A DNA stretch of 64,000 bases from Caldilineae bacterium (GTDB taxonomy: Bacteria; Chloroflexota; Anaerolineae; JAAEKA01): positions 26,139 through 90,138 of the forward strand of contig JACKBK010000013.1 of assembly GCA_020634555.1 (NCBI GenBank). Reading direction: 5' to 3'. Positions within the stretch are counted from its first letter, which is position 1; each line of letters starts with the position of its first letter. The notes beneath the pieces were generated by a model. It saw nothing but the letters and a program-made list of their open reading frames with translations, searched no databases and had not been told where the DNA came from. Positions 35,775 through 46,232 of this stretch are shown in pieces. Position numbers and translations under genes: made by a program.

Positions 35775-38327
35775 TTACTGTATTTCGACTGTTGTTTCGA
35801 AAGCTGCATAGCGTTGATTGCCATCGTCGTCGACCAGCGGCACAAACTGCTGCGTCGTGGCATCATACAGCCCCAGGGCCAGGGTATAGGTGCCAGCCGT
35901 CAGGTCGACGGGCAACTGCAAGAGATGTTGATCGACGACCGTTTCGCCAATTGGCCAGGTTGCCGGCGGTCCCGGCCAAGCGACAGGCAAGCGGTCATCG
36001 TTGAAAACTTCCTGGCCGCCGGCATCTGACACCCTGAAGAACACGACGTATGTATCGGAAACATCCTCGGCCAGGCGTTGCCAGTTCAGCGTAACCGCTA
36101 TGGCGTCGCCTGCCCGGTAACTGGTTGCGTCCAGCGCCACATGGCTGAGGCGGAGTTTGTCGCCGTAGTTGAACCCCGCCTCGAAGAAAGGAGCCGTCTC
36201 GCTGCCCGGTGGTGGAGATGCCGCTTCCGGTGACTCTTGTACCGTTGCCGTTGTCGCGCTGTGCTGTCCCAGTGTGTCGATCTCCAACTCGAGCATCGCG
36301 TCAGGCGCGGGAGGAGCGGGCAGAAAGACAGGAATGTAGCTTCGGCCGGCAGGATGAACGAGCGGCAGGTCGCCGTGCAGGACGCCATCCACGGTGGTCA
36401 CAACCGAGGAATCGTCGTTCGGTGCGCTGGTTTCAGTCGCCTGCCAACGGTAGGAAATCGTGTACGGCTGTTGGGTTTGATGGACCGCCACCGCATCGTT
36501 CGGGGTGTCAACCTGCAAATAGACCGGGTAAGGTTTTCCGGCAGGTGCAGTAGACGGCGTGTAGACACTGATTTGAAGGTCAGCCGCCTGATCCTGCAAC
36601 GGCTGGAGGGCGTAGACGTAGGCATCGTCTACGATCTGGAGCAGCGTAAGCTGGTCGTTAAAAAGCCCCAGCCGTTGCTGCATCTCCTCCCAGGCTGCAG
36701 GCTCGAACTGATCCTGATGCAACACCAGGGCGCTGACGCCGCGGCCCCGTAGATAGTCCAGACTGGCGGTGGACGGAAAGGCCAACAAGGGGTCGATGTC
36801 TGTCCAGAACAACGGCGGCCAGAAGCCGCTGTAGCCCATGATCGTCGGATGCCAGTGATAGGTGGTGAAGTATTGTTGCCGGCCTAGCCGGGGCATGGAG
36901 TCGGCATCGTTCCAAAAAGACCGGGAGGTGACGGCCGGCAACTCAAGGACGACGCTGTCCGGCGGCAAGTTGTTCAGCCAATGATAGACCGCGGGCACCT
37001 GTGGCCCTGTTTCTATCGGCAGCAGCCTGGCAGGAACAGCGACAAACTCTGCGGCCAGCAGCGCGGTCAATCCCAGAAGGAGGATGTTTTTTGCCCGTCT
37101 CCTCAAAAGAGCCGCGCCGTAGCCGGCGAGAACTGCCATGGAGAGGATGACCAGTGGGCCAATGCGCGCCGGCGTGCGCAACGCCTTGAAACCGGGCGCC
37201 CAGTTGTACAGAATCGTATACGGCAGCGGCTGGAAAATTGGCGGCTGGTCGATGGTAAGCCGCAGGGCGGTTCCCAAGGACAGCACAAAGGCCACAATGG
37301 CCAGTACGAGGTAAAAGCGCCAGTCACCTCGCCCGACCTGCAATGCCTTGCCGGAGCGTCGCCGCCGCACCAGCGACACGAGGAAAAAAATGACCAGCGC
37401 CACGACCACCAGGCCGGGGAAGTAGGTAGCGCCCAGGTCCCTGCCTGCCGCGGGGATCAGGCGGCCCAGCAGGCTCTGCGCCGATACCTGGATGTATTGT
37501 TGCAGCGTCGCCCCAAACTGATCGTTCAACGTTCGTTCCCCAACGGCCGCTCTGGCGGTGTTGTAGGGGATAGCGACCAGCACCATGACCAACAGAACCA
37601 ACGCTGAGGCTGCCAGAAGGCGAATCCACGTTTTCGCCTCCCTGATACGGTTGCCGGGCTGGCGCCAGGTAACGAATGTGAAGAGGACAAAGAGGGCGAC
37701 AGCCAGGCCGGAATAGATTCCGTAATAAAGACTGGAGAGCGCTTCTATGACCAGGAAGAAGGCCGCCAGGAGCACGTCTTGCCAGCTCTGTGTGCGGAAA
37801 AAGCGGCTGAAGTACAACAAGGCGAACGGCAGCCATTGAATGGTCAGGTTCTGGAGCTGGCTCAACTCGCCAAAACGGAAGTGTGCAAAGCCATACGCTA
37901 TGCCGGCTACCATCCCACCATACCAGCTTCGGGTGAGGTCCAGCACGAGCAGATAGGCGCCAAACGCGCACAGTGGAAAGGAGAACAACAGCGCCAGGTT
38001 GTGTACCAGCACCGGGTTGTCCGTTGCCCAGAGCAGCGGCGCAGTCAGAACTGAAATGCCGATCAGGTTCTCGGAGTAGGCCAGCGTCGCCGGATAGGGA
38101 TAAAAGATGTTGGCGTTGAAAAGGTCCAGCGGGTGGGTGACAAACTTGTGGGCATTCGACGCCAGCGCCCACGCATTGAGCAACGGATCCCCGTAGTTGC
38201 CGATGGAATGCGCGGCTTGCAGCGCCAATGGGTAGGTCATCAGCAGCGTCAGCGCGGCAAATATGGCCAAAGCAACCAGATGGCGTCGATGACCCCGCAT
38301 CACCGTGGCTCGCAAAGCATTCATCAT
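35775..38327 (-). CDS. polytopic GT-C-like membrane protein with beta-sandwich tail
   Basis: 850 residues. The first loop is SIGNYGDPLLNAWALASNAHKFVTHPLDLFNANIFYPYPATLAYSENLIG (D47), a pattern common in uncharacterised bacterial membrane proteins next to GT-C enzymes. About twelve hydrophobic segments run to ~430, then an extracytoplasmic region and a final beta module (VTLNWQRLAEDVSDTYVVFFRVSD ... TAGTYTLALGLYDATTQQFVPLVDDDG). It probably works in the same surface-glycan process as its neighbours. The downstream gap of about 35 bases separates it from the next minus-strand gene, so they may form one transcript. Confidence 0.65.
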   Translation of the reverse strand: MMNALRATVMRGHRRHLVALAIFAALTLLMTYPLALQAAHSIGNYGDPLLNAWALASNAHKFVTHPLDLFNANIFYPYPATLAYSENLIGISVLTAPLLWATDNPVLVHNLALLFSFPLCAFGAYLLVLDLTRSWYGGMVAGIAYGFAHFRFGELSQLQNLTIQWLPFALLYFSRFFRTQSWQDVLLAAFFLVIEALSSLYYGIYSGLAVALFVLFTFVTWRQPGNRIREAKTWIRLLAASALVLLVMVLVAIPYNTARAAVGERTLNDQFGATLQQYIQVSAQSLLGRLIPAAGRDLGATYFPGLVVVALVIFFLVSLVRRRRSGKALQVGRGDWRFYLVLAIVAFVLSLGTALRLTIDQPPIFQPLPYTILYNWAPGFKALRTPARIGPLVILSMAVLAGYGAALLRRRAKNILLLGLTALLAAEFVAVPARLLPIETGPQVPAVYHWLNNLPPDSVVLELPAVTSRSFWNDADSMPRLGRQQYFTTYHWHPTIMGYSGFWPPLFWTDIDPLLAFPSTASLDYLRGRGVSALVLHQDQFEPAAWEEMQQRLGLFNDQLTLLQIVDDAYVYALQPLQDQAADLQISVYTPSTAPAGKPYPVYLQVDTPNDAVAVHQTQQPYTISYRWQATETSAPNDDSSVVTTVDGVLHGDLPLVHPAGRSYIPVFLPAPPAPDAMLELEIDTLGQHSATTATVQESPEAASPPPGSETAPFFEAGFNYGDKLRLSHVALDATSYRAGDAIAVTLNWQRLAEDVSDTYVVFFRVSDAGGQEVFNDDRLPVAWPGPPATWPIGETVVDQHLLQLPVDLTAGTYTLALGLYDATTQQFVPLVDDDGNQRYAAFETTVEIQ

Positions 38328-38362
38328 GACAGAGGATTTCGTTCTAACAAAGACTGTAACTA

Positions 38363-40720
38363 CTATTCAACCGTAACCGACGGTAACAGGATTGAACGCC
38401 ACAGGATGTCCAGCGGCGGTGTCACGGACTCCGGCAGCGGCTCAAGCTGTTCGCCCGTGGCCGGGTTTAACCACCCCACTTCCAGATAGTAGTCGCCAGG
38501 CGGGATATCCTCAGGAATGGGAACGCGATACTCGTCGCGGTATAGCTTGCCCGGCACGTAGTCGGTCGTTGACAGGTTTCCCGGCGTAAAGTTGTCCTGC
38601 TGGGCCCAGATCTCGCTGCCGCTGCGCGGGTTGACCGGCAGGTCCGGCTGGCTGTTGCGGATATGCACAAATCCGTACAGGTTGTCTGCCGGCTTTTCGT
38701 CGGCCTGCCAGTACAACGCGACGCGGAAATCCTCTCCCGGTTTCACGGTCTGCGATGGTACGGCATAGCCGCGCAGACGGGGACCGCCGGCAAAGGCGAC
38801 GTCGGTTGTGCTATCAGCGCCACACACTCGCTCCGGCGTCGAGACGCAGCGCAGCCAGGTGGTGGAAGTATCCACGTAGAACCACTTGAATGCTATCAGC
38901 AGGGTGAAACCGGCCAGAAGCCACCAGGAAGGAGCGGTTTCCGGCGGCGCGACCACCGGCGCAGGAACCCTGGCGCCGCGTCGCCGTTTCAATAGATCGC
39001 GCACACCGATGGCCACCAGCGCGATCCCGGTCAGCAAGCTGATGGCTATGGCGATGGTCTCAACCGCGGTGCGGCCATAGCGCAGCGTCAGACTGTGGTC
39101 GCCCGGCGGGATGGCCGCCTGCACATAGCCGGTGACCGGTTGGGGCTGAAGCGCCGCCGGGTTTCCATCGAGCGTGGCCCGCCAGCGCGGGTAATAGAGC
39201 ATGTGCAACGTGGCCGTGGTGGGCGCGGTGGCCTGGAGTTGCAAGTCCCAGCGGCTGCTGGCTACCTGGCTGGAGACGACCGCTAGCGCGGATGACGGCT
39301 CGACCAGCGGTGCAACGCTCGGGTCGAAGTCAGGTCCGATCTCTGCGACCAGTGCGTCACCCATGGGCGCCTCACGCCAGAGCGGTTCGAACTCGTTGTA
39401 CTGCGTGAAGGCTGTCCCGCCCGACTGGATCTCTGCGGCGCGCGCGTCGGCCAGAGTGGGGCGAGTGCCAAACGTTGCATACAAATGCTGAAGGCCGACA
39501 TAGAGCGAGGGCAGGGCGACCAGGATCAACAGGGCTGAAAGCGCCAGCGCTGCTGGCGCCTGCCAGCGTTTTGGCAACAGTGCGACGAGTATCCCGGCAG
39601 CCACCGCCATTGCCAGCGCGAGGACGCCCATCAACCGAAAGCGGTATTGCAGTCGGCGCAGCGCGCCTGCCAGGAGGTCCCAGAGCGGGTTCGACGCCGC
39701 GGTCAGCAGCCAGAAGAGAAATAAGGCGACGACCACGGCGATTATCAGGGCCGCGGCCAGGTCCTTTCGGCCCGCGCGCCAGGCGACGACCGTCCCCGGT
39801 ATCGCCAGGACAAGCAGGAGCAACTGCAGCAGGCCGACCTGATCCCCTATCTGGTTGTTGTCGCGCTGGGTGTCGTACACCACCGGCGCGGCCAGCAGCC
39901 GGTCCAGCGGAATCGGGTTGACCACCGGGTTAGCATAGGCCTCGGAAAAGTCGCGTTCGACGTGAACATAGGCCTGCTCGCTGACCATGGGCGCCCACAC
40001 AGGCGCCATCAGCAGGCCGCCGGCAACCAGCGCGACCAACGGCGTGACGGTGCGATAACGCCACGCCAGCGCCAGCGCTACCACCGCGGCAAACGGCGCC
40101 AGCATCAGCGGCGCCAGCACGTGGCCGGCGATACAGGCCGCCCAAAGCAGGCTGGCCAGGATCAGGCGCAGGCCGGATGGCCGTTGGGCCAGCCAGACCA
40201 GGCTCCAGATGACCCAAGGATAGAGTACCATGCTGAAGGCTTCGGGTGTTCCCCGGCCCAGCATGTTGCGCAACACATAGGGCGCAAACAAAAAAGCCGC
40301 CCCGCCCAGCAGCGACGCCCACTTGACGCGGGTCAGCGTGTAGACCAGCAGATAGGTTCCCAGGAAGCCAAGCAAGAGCGCGCCCGCCGCCAGCAGACGC
40401 CACCCGATGGGATGGGGAATACCCAGGCGGGCGAAGAAGTCCATGCCATAATAGGATAGCGGCGTAAGAAAGGTGAAAAGTGGACTTCCCAGCCCCAGGT
40501 GCAGGAATTGCGTCCAGCGGGGAAAGAGGACTCCGTCGCTGATGGCCTGCGAAAACACCAGCCCGCGGAAGATGTGAACCGTTCCTGAGTCGAAAGCTCT
40601 GGCGGCGACATCCTCCTTGAGCGTCGGGTAAAGCACCAGCGCAGCTACTGCCAACAGCAGCCACAGCCAACGGATGGTAGCAGACCTGTTGTCGCCAGTC
40701 CATGACTGGAGGATACTCAT
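38363..40720 (-). CDS. PTPS-related-like membrane protein with beta-sandwich tail
   Basis: 785 residues from MSILQSWTGD; the frame is open to 40801, but the extra part overlaps likely promoter DNA. The N-terminal loop (DSGTVHIFRGLVFSQAISDGVLFPRWTQFLHLGLGSPLFTFLTPLSYYGMD, D44 and H49) is a variant of the PTPS-related membrane domain of the 30945 gene, so the two are distant paralogs. About eleven hydrophobic segments follow. The tail is a beta module (VALYWQADEKPADNLYGFVHIRN ... PPGDYYLEVGWLNPATGEQLEPL). The start has only a weak ribosome site. Confidence 0.68.
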   Translation of the reverse strand: MSILQSWTGDNRSATIRWLWLLLAVAALVLYPTLKEDVAARAFDSGTVHIFRGLVFSQAISDGVLFPRWTQFLHLGLGSPLFTFLTPLSYYGMDFFARLGIPHPIGWRLLAAGALLLGFLGTYLLVYTLTRVKWASLLGGAAFLFAPYVLRNMLGRGTPEAFSMVLYPWVIWSLVWLAQRPSGLRLILASLLWAACIAGHVLAPLMLAPFAAVVALALAWRYRTVTPLVALVAGGLLMAPVWAPMVSEQAYVHVERDFSEAYANPVVNPIPLDRLLAAPVVYDTQRDNNQIGDQVGLLQLLLLVLAIPGTVVAWRAGRKDLAAALIIAVVVALFLFWLLTAASNPLWDLLAGALRRLQYRFRLMGVLALAMAVAAGILVALLPKRWQAPAALALSALLILVALPSLYVGLQHLYATFGTRPTLADARAAEIQSGGTAFTQYNEFEPLWREAPMGDALVAEIGPDFDPSVAPLVEPSSALAVVSSQVASSRWDLQLQATAPTTATLHMLYYPRWRATLDGNPAALQPQPVTGYVQAAIPPGDHSLTLRYGRTAVETIAIAISLLTGIALVAIGVRDLLKRRRGARVPAPVVAPPETAPSWWLLAGFTLLIAFKWFYVDTSTTWLRCVSTPERVCGADSTTDVAFAGGPRLRGYAVPSQTVKPGEDFRVALYWQADEKPADNLYGFVHIRNSQPDLPVNPRSGSEIWAQQDNFTPGNLSTTDYVPGKLYRDEYRVPIPEDIPPGDYYLEVGWLNPATGEQLEPLPESVTPPLDILWRSILLPSVTVE

Positions 40721-40843
40721 GGCGTGACCACTTCCGTGCTGTTGGTCGTCGTTGGAGCGTCGCATTGGCGGCATGTTACCACACACCCACCTCGTCAGCA
40801 AGTGCGTTCAGCCGCGGGTTTCCCGGTTCAGTTGTGGCCATTG

Positions 40844-40849
40844 TATAAT
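40844..40849 (+). promoter_or_regulatory. consensus -10 box upstream of the 40988 gene
   Basis: A perfect TATAAT lies in the divergent region between two membrane-protein genes, 138 bases before the plus-strand start. The -35 is not clear. Confidence 0.35.
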
Positions 40850-40987
40850 TCTGGGAACTGTTTACCCGCCATTCCTGCCTGCCTGGAAACAACTGTTTCG
40901 TGCCGCGGCCATGCCGGTGCCAGGCATGGGAACTCCACAGGAACATCTGTGCTTCGCTCAGGCGCATATGTGGCGGGAAGGTGCTCA

Positions 40988-42817
40988 ATGCTCAACGACA
41001 ACCCGCTTAGCCAGCCGGAACACCGGCAGACCTCCCGCCTTATTCGCGGGATCCTGCCTTATGCGGGTTTTGTTGCTGTGCTCCTGTTGGGGTGGCGTGT
41101 CTGGGATCTGGCCCATGCATTGCCAGCCTACGACGACGTCCTGGAGGTGCTCTGGACGTTGCGCTGGTACGACGGCGCGCTGCGCGGCCAGCACGGCTTT
41201 CTGGTCTATCCGCTGGCCTTCTTCCCTGCGGGGTGGCATGTGGCGACCTTTGCCGGCGGGCCGTTCCTGTTTGTGGTTCTGTTGCCGCTCTACTGGATGG
41301 GTGGGGCAGCGTTTGCCTACAACGTCGCGACGCTGCTGGCATTCCTGGTCGCGTTTGCCGGCATGCTCAAGCTGGCCAGGTTGTTCGTAACACCACTGGG
41401 GGCAACGCTGGCCGCGCTGCTGTTCACGTTCTGGGGGTTTCACTGGTTTCGCACCATCGGCCATATGAACGTCCTGCTGGCGACAGCGGCATTGCCCTGG
41501 ATGGCATGGGCGTTGGAGCGCGGCATCGCTTTGCCTGCTCGACGCACTCGCTGGATGGCGCTGGCCGGCCTGTTGTGGGCCATCATGATCAACAGCTCAC
41601 TCTATTTTGTGTGGATGGGTGCGCTGCTGGTGGGCGCCTGGCTGGGTGGACGCTGGCTGGCGCGACAGATCAGCTTGCGAGCGGCCTTCGTAGCGGCCTT
41701 CACTGCCGGCGCCGTGGCGTTGGCACTCAGCATTCCCTGGCTGGCGCTCTTTCTGCGCGAAAGTGCCGCGGCCAACGCTCCGTTTTTCGACATTTTCCAC
41801 GTCGCCCCGTGGGACGCCAGTCTGAACAGTTTGCCTGTGCCGAACGTCGATCATCCCTGGCTAAAAACGCTGGCGCGCACGCTCTATCGCGGTCCGGTCA
41901 ACGAGCCGGGCCAGGCCAATCTAGGTTTGGTAGCGAGTCTGCTGGCAGTTGTCGGGCTTGTGGCTGCCTGGCGTGACCGGCGTTGGTGGCCAGTCCTGCT
42001 CTGCGCGGCTGTTGGCCTTGTGTTGGCGTTGGGATTGACTCTGAGCTGGGATGGACGGCCGCTGCAATGGTCGGCGTTGCAGCCGTTGAATGCACTTCTC
42101 TGGCGGGTCGGTTATGCCCTCAAGCCTGAGTTTTTTACCGTCAACCAGCCGCCGCCGCCCTTCGACTCCGCCGTGCCGATGCCTGGCTTGCTGCTCAGCG
42201 CCCTTGTGCCGTTTTGGGAGCGTGCCCGGGTCTTTGCACGCTATGCTTTGTTGGGTGGAATGGCGGTCTACTTGCTTACGGGGCTGGGGGTCACGCGTTT
42301 CCGCCGCACCTGGGTGCAGGTGGTGCTGGCCGGCCTGCTGATTATCGAGCTGATGCCGCCGCCGACCAGGAACGTGCCCTTTCCGCCGCCGCCTCATCCA
42401 GCCTTTGACGCCATCCAGGATATGACGTTCGACCCACCTGGCGTCATCGACCTCAGCTCGTGGCAGCAAGACCTGCTGTACATGCCGATCGGCGGGGCGA
42501 CCTTGTGGGAGACGGACTTCCACGGCAAGCCCACCGTTGCCGGAGCCAGCAGCATCTGGCCAGCCCACGTCGCGTCCCTCGACCAGTGGCTGCAGGAACA
42601 CCCCAACGCCTTTCTAAACCCCGAGCTGGTCCCTCTGCTGCGTTCCTACGACGTGGGCCTGGTGGTGTTTCACGTAACGGGCGGATATGCAGAAGACATG
42701 CTGGCGGAGGCCCGTCAAAACCCCGACCTCCGGGACATCCGTTGTTTCGATCCAGCCAGCGCTGCCGGGCCATGGCCGTATCCTATCTGCACCATGCGTG
42801 TGGCGCCGGCGCAGTAG
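40988..42817 (+). CDS. polytopic membrane protein, GT-C-like, without beta-sandwich tail
   Basis: 609 residues from the ATG at 40988, which has GGAAGG upstream; the frame extends further 5' but without membrane-protein character. The first loop reads ALPAYDDVLEVLWTLRWYDGALRGQHGFLVYPLAFFPAGWHVATF (D49, D50). About twelve hydrophobic segments end near residue 460; the remaining ~150 residues are soluble (IDLSSWQQDLLYMPIGGATLWETDF). Unlike its neighbours it lacks the repeated C-terminal module. It converges with the next gene, with only 3 bases between the two stop codons. Function probably lies in glycan transfer or flipping; no family assigned. Confidence 0.6.
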   Translation: MLNDNPLSQPEHRQTSRLIRGILPYAGFVAVLLLGWRVWDLAHALPAYDDVLEVLWTLRWYDGALRGQHGFLVYPLAFFPAGWHVATFAGGPFLFVVLLPLYWMGGAAFAYNVATLLAFLVAFAGMLKLARLFVTPLGATLAALLFTFWGFHWFRTIGHMNVLLATAALPWMAWALERGIALPARRTRWMALAGLLWAIMINSSLYFVWMGALLVGAWLGGRWLARQISLRAAFVAAFTAGAVALALSIPWLALFLRESAAANAPFFDIFHVAPWDASLNSLPVPNVDHPWLKTLARTLYRGPVNEPGQANLGLVASLLAVVGLVAAWRDRRWWPVLLCAAVGLVLALGLTLSWDGRPLQWSALQPLNALLWRVGYALKPEFFTVNQPPPPFDSAVPMPGLLLSALVPFWERARVFARYALLGGMAVYLLTGLGVTRFRRTWVQVVLAGLLIIELMPPPTRNVPFPPPPHPAFDAIQDMTFDPPGVIDLSSWQQDLLYMPIGGATLWETDFHGKPTVAGASSIWPAHVASLDQWLQEHPNAFLNPELVPLLRSYDVGLVVFHVTGGYAEDMLAEARQNPDLRDIRCFDPASAAGPWPYPICTMRVAPAQ

Positions 42818-42820
42818 GGG

Positions 42821-45800
42821 TTAGTTGCGCAAAACAGCCAGCTCAACGTGATCGTTGCCGGTTGCAGTCTGGAGGCGAGGCGCGCCATCCAGCCCAGGAT
42901 CGTACACTGCTGCGATCAGGCGGTACTCCCCGGCAGGCAGTTGCCAGGGGATCAACATCGCATACGATGTCGCAGGCGCGCCCAGGTCGGATGCGGCCAG
43001 CGGCTGGTCGGATTGCGCCGCCAGCCGACCGGCTTCATCGAGGAGTTGGAGCGTCACCTTCTCGCTGCCGGCAAGTGCCTCGGCGGGACCGTTCCACTGG
43101 AGGTAGATGTCGAGCACATCGCCGGGCGCCAGCGACTGGGCGGGAACTTCGGCGCCTGTGAGACTGATGGCGCTGCTCATATCGCTGCCGGGATGTACAA
43201 AAATCTCATCGAGGGGCTGGAGCGCGTCAGGCGGTCGGGCATAGATCTGCACCGTCCAATCAGCCTCCTGTCGGGTGGCAAGCAAGCTGTAGCGCTGGCT
43301 GATCGCTTGTTGAGCCACGCCTGTGCTGTCCCACTCGCCAGCCGGCTGACTCGCGAGCACAATTCGCTGCACACCCTCCTTGATTAGCCGATCTATCTCC
43401 TGGACTGTCGCGGCTGGATCATCCCTGACAGGCGGCAGCACCAGATGATCGACGTTTCCTTGATAGTAGCGCCACAGGTCTGAATCGGGATAATCCTGAG
43501 CGATGCGTACCTTTTCGGCAGGCAACGAGGCGGAATAGTGATCGAGTGCAGCCGCCAACTGCTGCCGGCCGATGGTCGTGCTGTTGGCCCGGCCTTCGAA
43601 AGTGCGCAACATCAACACGATCGCGCCGATGACCACCAGGGCGAGAATCATTGCTGCCACGATCCGCTGGGCGCGCGACGCCTGCGCTTTATCCCGTCGC
43701 AGCCTGGCTACGACGACGGCGAGCACCAACAGGAGCAGGGTAACGACGCTGATGGCGATCCCGGAGCGGACACTCTTGGGCCGGTAGGCCAGATCGACAA
43801 TGCTCTCGCCCGGATCTATGGGCACGCCGAGCAGTGCAAAGTCGGCTCGGACTACGGGGGCTGGGGCTGCCGCACCGTCCGATGTTTGACGGATGGTCGC
43901 CTGCCAGCCTGGCATCCAGTTCTCGCTGACCACAAGCAGCCCGCCATGCTCACTCTGGACATCGAAACGCAGCCGGCCAGGCGCGATCTGCTCCATCTTG
44001 ACCGCGTTTTGGCCGGGCAAGGCCAGAAGACCCTCGGCTGCCAGTCCGGCGCGACCGTCCGTATCGGTCACTGGCGGCAGCAGCGCAGTGGTCGCCGGTT
44101 CGAAACTGGCGTCGCCCAGGAGCGGCAGGGCTGCATCGTCGTTCACGCTTTGCACGGTTTGAACTACCCAGGCCCGCGGATTGGCCTGTTCCAACCGGTG
44201 TAGATAGGAGGTGCCATCGGGCCCTGGAAACTCGGCCAAAGGCTCAGCAGGCTGGTACAGAGCAGGCAAGCTGTTCAAGACGTGTTGGACGCCCATTAGC
44301 TGCCACAGCCGGTCTTGGGGAAAATCCTCCAGCAGCGCGGCGGTGCGACTCAACCGCAGCGGACTGCTGCCCCACAGCTCCTCGACGCCCGCCCGCATGC
44401 CATAGTCCTCGAAAATCTGGTGTTCGTTATAGACGCGGCCGGGTGGGCCCTGGTAGGCCAGAGGTCCCACCGTGGCGGCTACGTTGCCTTGTTCCATAAC
44501 CGCCTGTTGGACTGCAAGCGCTCCGGCTGGCAGCTCGGCCTGCTCTGCCAGTGGGACCGCATCGCTGTTGACGCCGCGGTTGACCACGAAGAGTTGGGCC
44601 AGGGCTAACAGTGTCACCAGCGGCAAGCGCCAGCGCGCCAGTCCAGCGGGCCAAAGCACAGCGACAAACATCCCCAGCGCAACCAGCGCTGCAACAACGG
44701 TCAACCCCACCTGTGCCGGGCTTGCCGCCGTCCAGCCGGCTGCCTGATATCTCACCAAAAAGACAGCGATGCCGGTCACGACAACTGCGCCATAGGCGAG
44801 GGCGACCAGGCGTCTCTGGCGCGGCGAAACGACGTCGAGCGCCGCGCCGCCATATCCGGCCAGGATGCTGAGCCCAAAGGCAACCAGATAGGCGGCGCGC
44901 TCCTGGCCCTGAAACAGATTCCAGCCGGGCAGCAACCGGTAGAAGAGGGGGTAGAGAAAGGCGTTGCGGCCGTAGCTCACCAGCCAGGCAACCAGGGCGA
45001 GCAGGGCGAAGAACGCCACCAACAGACGGAAATCACCCGCGGAGCGAACCACTGAGCCGCGGGAAGCCGAGTCGGGCGCTCGCAATGCCTGACCGATGGC
45101 CAGCACAGCCAGACCAAGCGCGGGGATGCCAACATATAGCGGCGAGTAGCGGCTGGCCAACTGAGGCAGCAGCGCCTGCCAGGTGTCAGCCAGCGGGAAG
45201 CCGCCGCTGACAAAGGTGTAGTCCGCGCTGGCCCGCACCGACAGGCGCATAAACTCGATGCTGGGCAAAAGCTGCGCCGCAATCACACCGGCGAACAGCA
45301 TGTAGAACAGGCCGATGCGGAGCAGGTAGCCGCCAATCGAAAGTTCCTGCGGCCGGTTGCGGCGCTCCTTGAACAACAGGAGCGCGATCCAGGCCAGAAC
45401 CGCATAGCTCATGTGCAGAAAGGTCTGCGGATGGCCGGCCAGGAAGGCAACGGCATACACCAGCGCAGCCGCAATCCACCAGCGCCAGCGCCTGGGCTGG
45501 TCAAAGGCGTGCAAGAGCAGCCAGAGCACCAGGGGCAACCAAATGCCGCCGCGCAGAATTGCAAGCTGTAGTACGGGGTAGCCGGTCAGGTAGCCGGACA
45601 GCGCAAATACACCGCCGGCCAGGAAGCCCGCCAGGGGGCGCCCGGTAAGCGATCTGACCAGTAGATAGGTGAAGAAGCCTGCCAGAACGATTTGAAAGAT
45701 CGCTTCGATCTGCAGGAAGTAGAGACGCGCGGCGTCGCTTGTGAAAGGAGTTGAAAGCCCCAAAAAGACAAGGTTGATGGGATAGAAGACGCCGGCCTGG

Positions 45801-46069
45801 ATGTCGGCCAGAAAGGGGTGGCCGCCATAGGTGAATGGATTCCAGACTGGCAGTCGCCCCGCCAGCAGCTCACTGCGCAGAAACAGACTGAACGGGAAGA
45901 AATGGTCGGTGAAGTCGCCGGCGCTGAACGTGCGTTTGCCCAGGAGAACAGGCGCGTAGAACAAGGAGATCAGCGCCAAAAACGCCAGGAGAGCAATTAC
46001 ATGGCTCCCTAACGTGCTCTTTACGCTGAGTCGATTCCCTGGTGGCGCCGCTTGATCTTGGGTTGTCAC
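42821..46069 (-). CDS. YfhO-like large membrane protein with beta-sandwich tail
   Basis: 1082 residues, the largest of the cluster. The first loop (FSAGDFTDHFFPFSLFLRSELLAGRLPVWNPFTYGGHPFLADIQAGVFYPINL, D52 and D55) is the typical pattern of YfhO-type proteins; in Gram-positive bacteria YfhO is implicated in glycosylation of teichoic acids. About thirteen hydrophobic segments, a large extracytoplasmic region, another membrane segment near 790 and a last beta module (IYLQWNGPAEALAGSEKVTLQLLD ... PAGEYRLIAAVYDPGLDGAPRL) follow. It likely acts with the neighbouring GT-C-like proteins; donor and acceptor unknown. Confidence 0.72.
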   Translation of the reverse strand: MTTQDQAAPPGNRLSVKSTLGSHVIALLAFLALISLFYAPVLLGKRTFSAGDFTDHFFPFSLFLRSELLAGRLPVWNPFTYGGHPFLADIQAGVFYPINLVFLGLSTPFTSDAARLYFLQIEAIFQIVLAGFFTYLLVRSLTGRPLAGFLAGGVFALSGYLTGYPVLQLAILRGGIWLPLVLWLLLHAFDQPRRWRWWIAAALVYAVAFLAGHPQTFLHMSYAVLAWIALLLFKERRNRPQELSIGGYLLRIGLFYMLFAGVIAAQLLPSIEFMRLSVRASADYTFVSGGFPLADTWQALLPQLASRYSPLYVGIPALGLAVLAIGQALRAPDSASRGSVVRSAGDFRLLVAFFALLALVAWLVSYGRNAFLYPLFYRLLPGWNLFQGQERAAYLVAFGLSILAGYGGAALDVVSPRQRRLVALAYGAVVVTGIAVFLVRYQAAGWTAASPAQVGLTVVAALVALGMFVAVLWPAGLARWRLPLVTLLALAQLFVVNRGVNSDAVPLAEQAELPAGALAVQQAVMEQGNVAATVGPLAYQGPPGRVYNEHQIFEDYGMRAGVEELWGSSPLRLSRTAALLEDFPQDRLWQLMGVQHVLNSLPALYQPAEPLAEFPGPDGTSYLHRLEQANPRAWVVQTVQSVNDDAALPLLGDASFEPATTALLPPVTDTDGRAGLAAEGLLALPGQNAVKMEQIAPGRLRFDVQSEHGGLLVVSENWMPGWQATIRQTSDGAAAPAPVVRADFALLGVPIDPGESIVDLAYRPKSVRSGIAISVVTLLLLVLAVVVARLRRDKAQASRAQRIVAAMILALVVIGAIVLMLRTFEGRANSTTIGRQQLAAALDHYSASLPAEKVRIAQDYPDSDLWRYYQGNVDHLVLPPVRDDPAATVQEIDRLIKEGVQRIVLASQPAGEWDSTGVAQQAISQRYSLLATRQEADWTVQIYARPPDALQPLDEIFVHPGSDMSSAISLTGAEVPAQSLAPGDVLDIYLQWNGPAEALAGSEKVTLQLLDEAGRLAAQSDQPLAASDLGAPATSYAMLIPWQLPAGEYRLIAAVYDPGLDGAPRLQTATGNDHVELAVLRN

Positions 46070-46232
46070 GATCCGGTCAAAATTTGATTGTTCAGGTGTC
46101 GGGAACTTTTGTGGATTACCGAGCGCTTCGCCTGGCTTACTGGCTGCGTCCGTTCAATTTCTTTCTGTCGCTATTTACGGCTCAGCCCCCGAAACCATCG
46201 TCGAGTAATGGGTTCGAGGGTCTTGTGATGGA

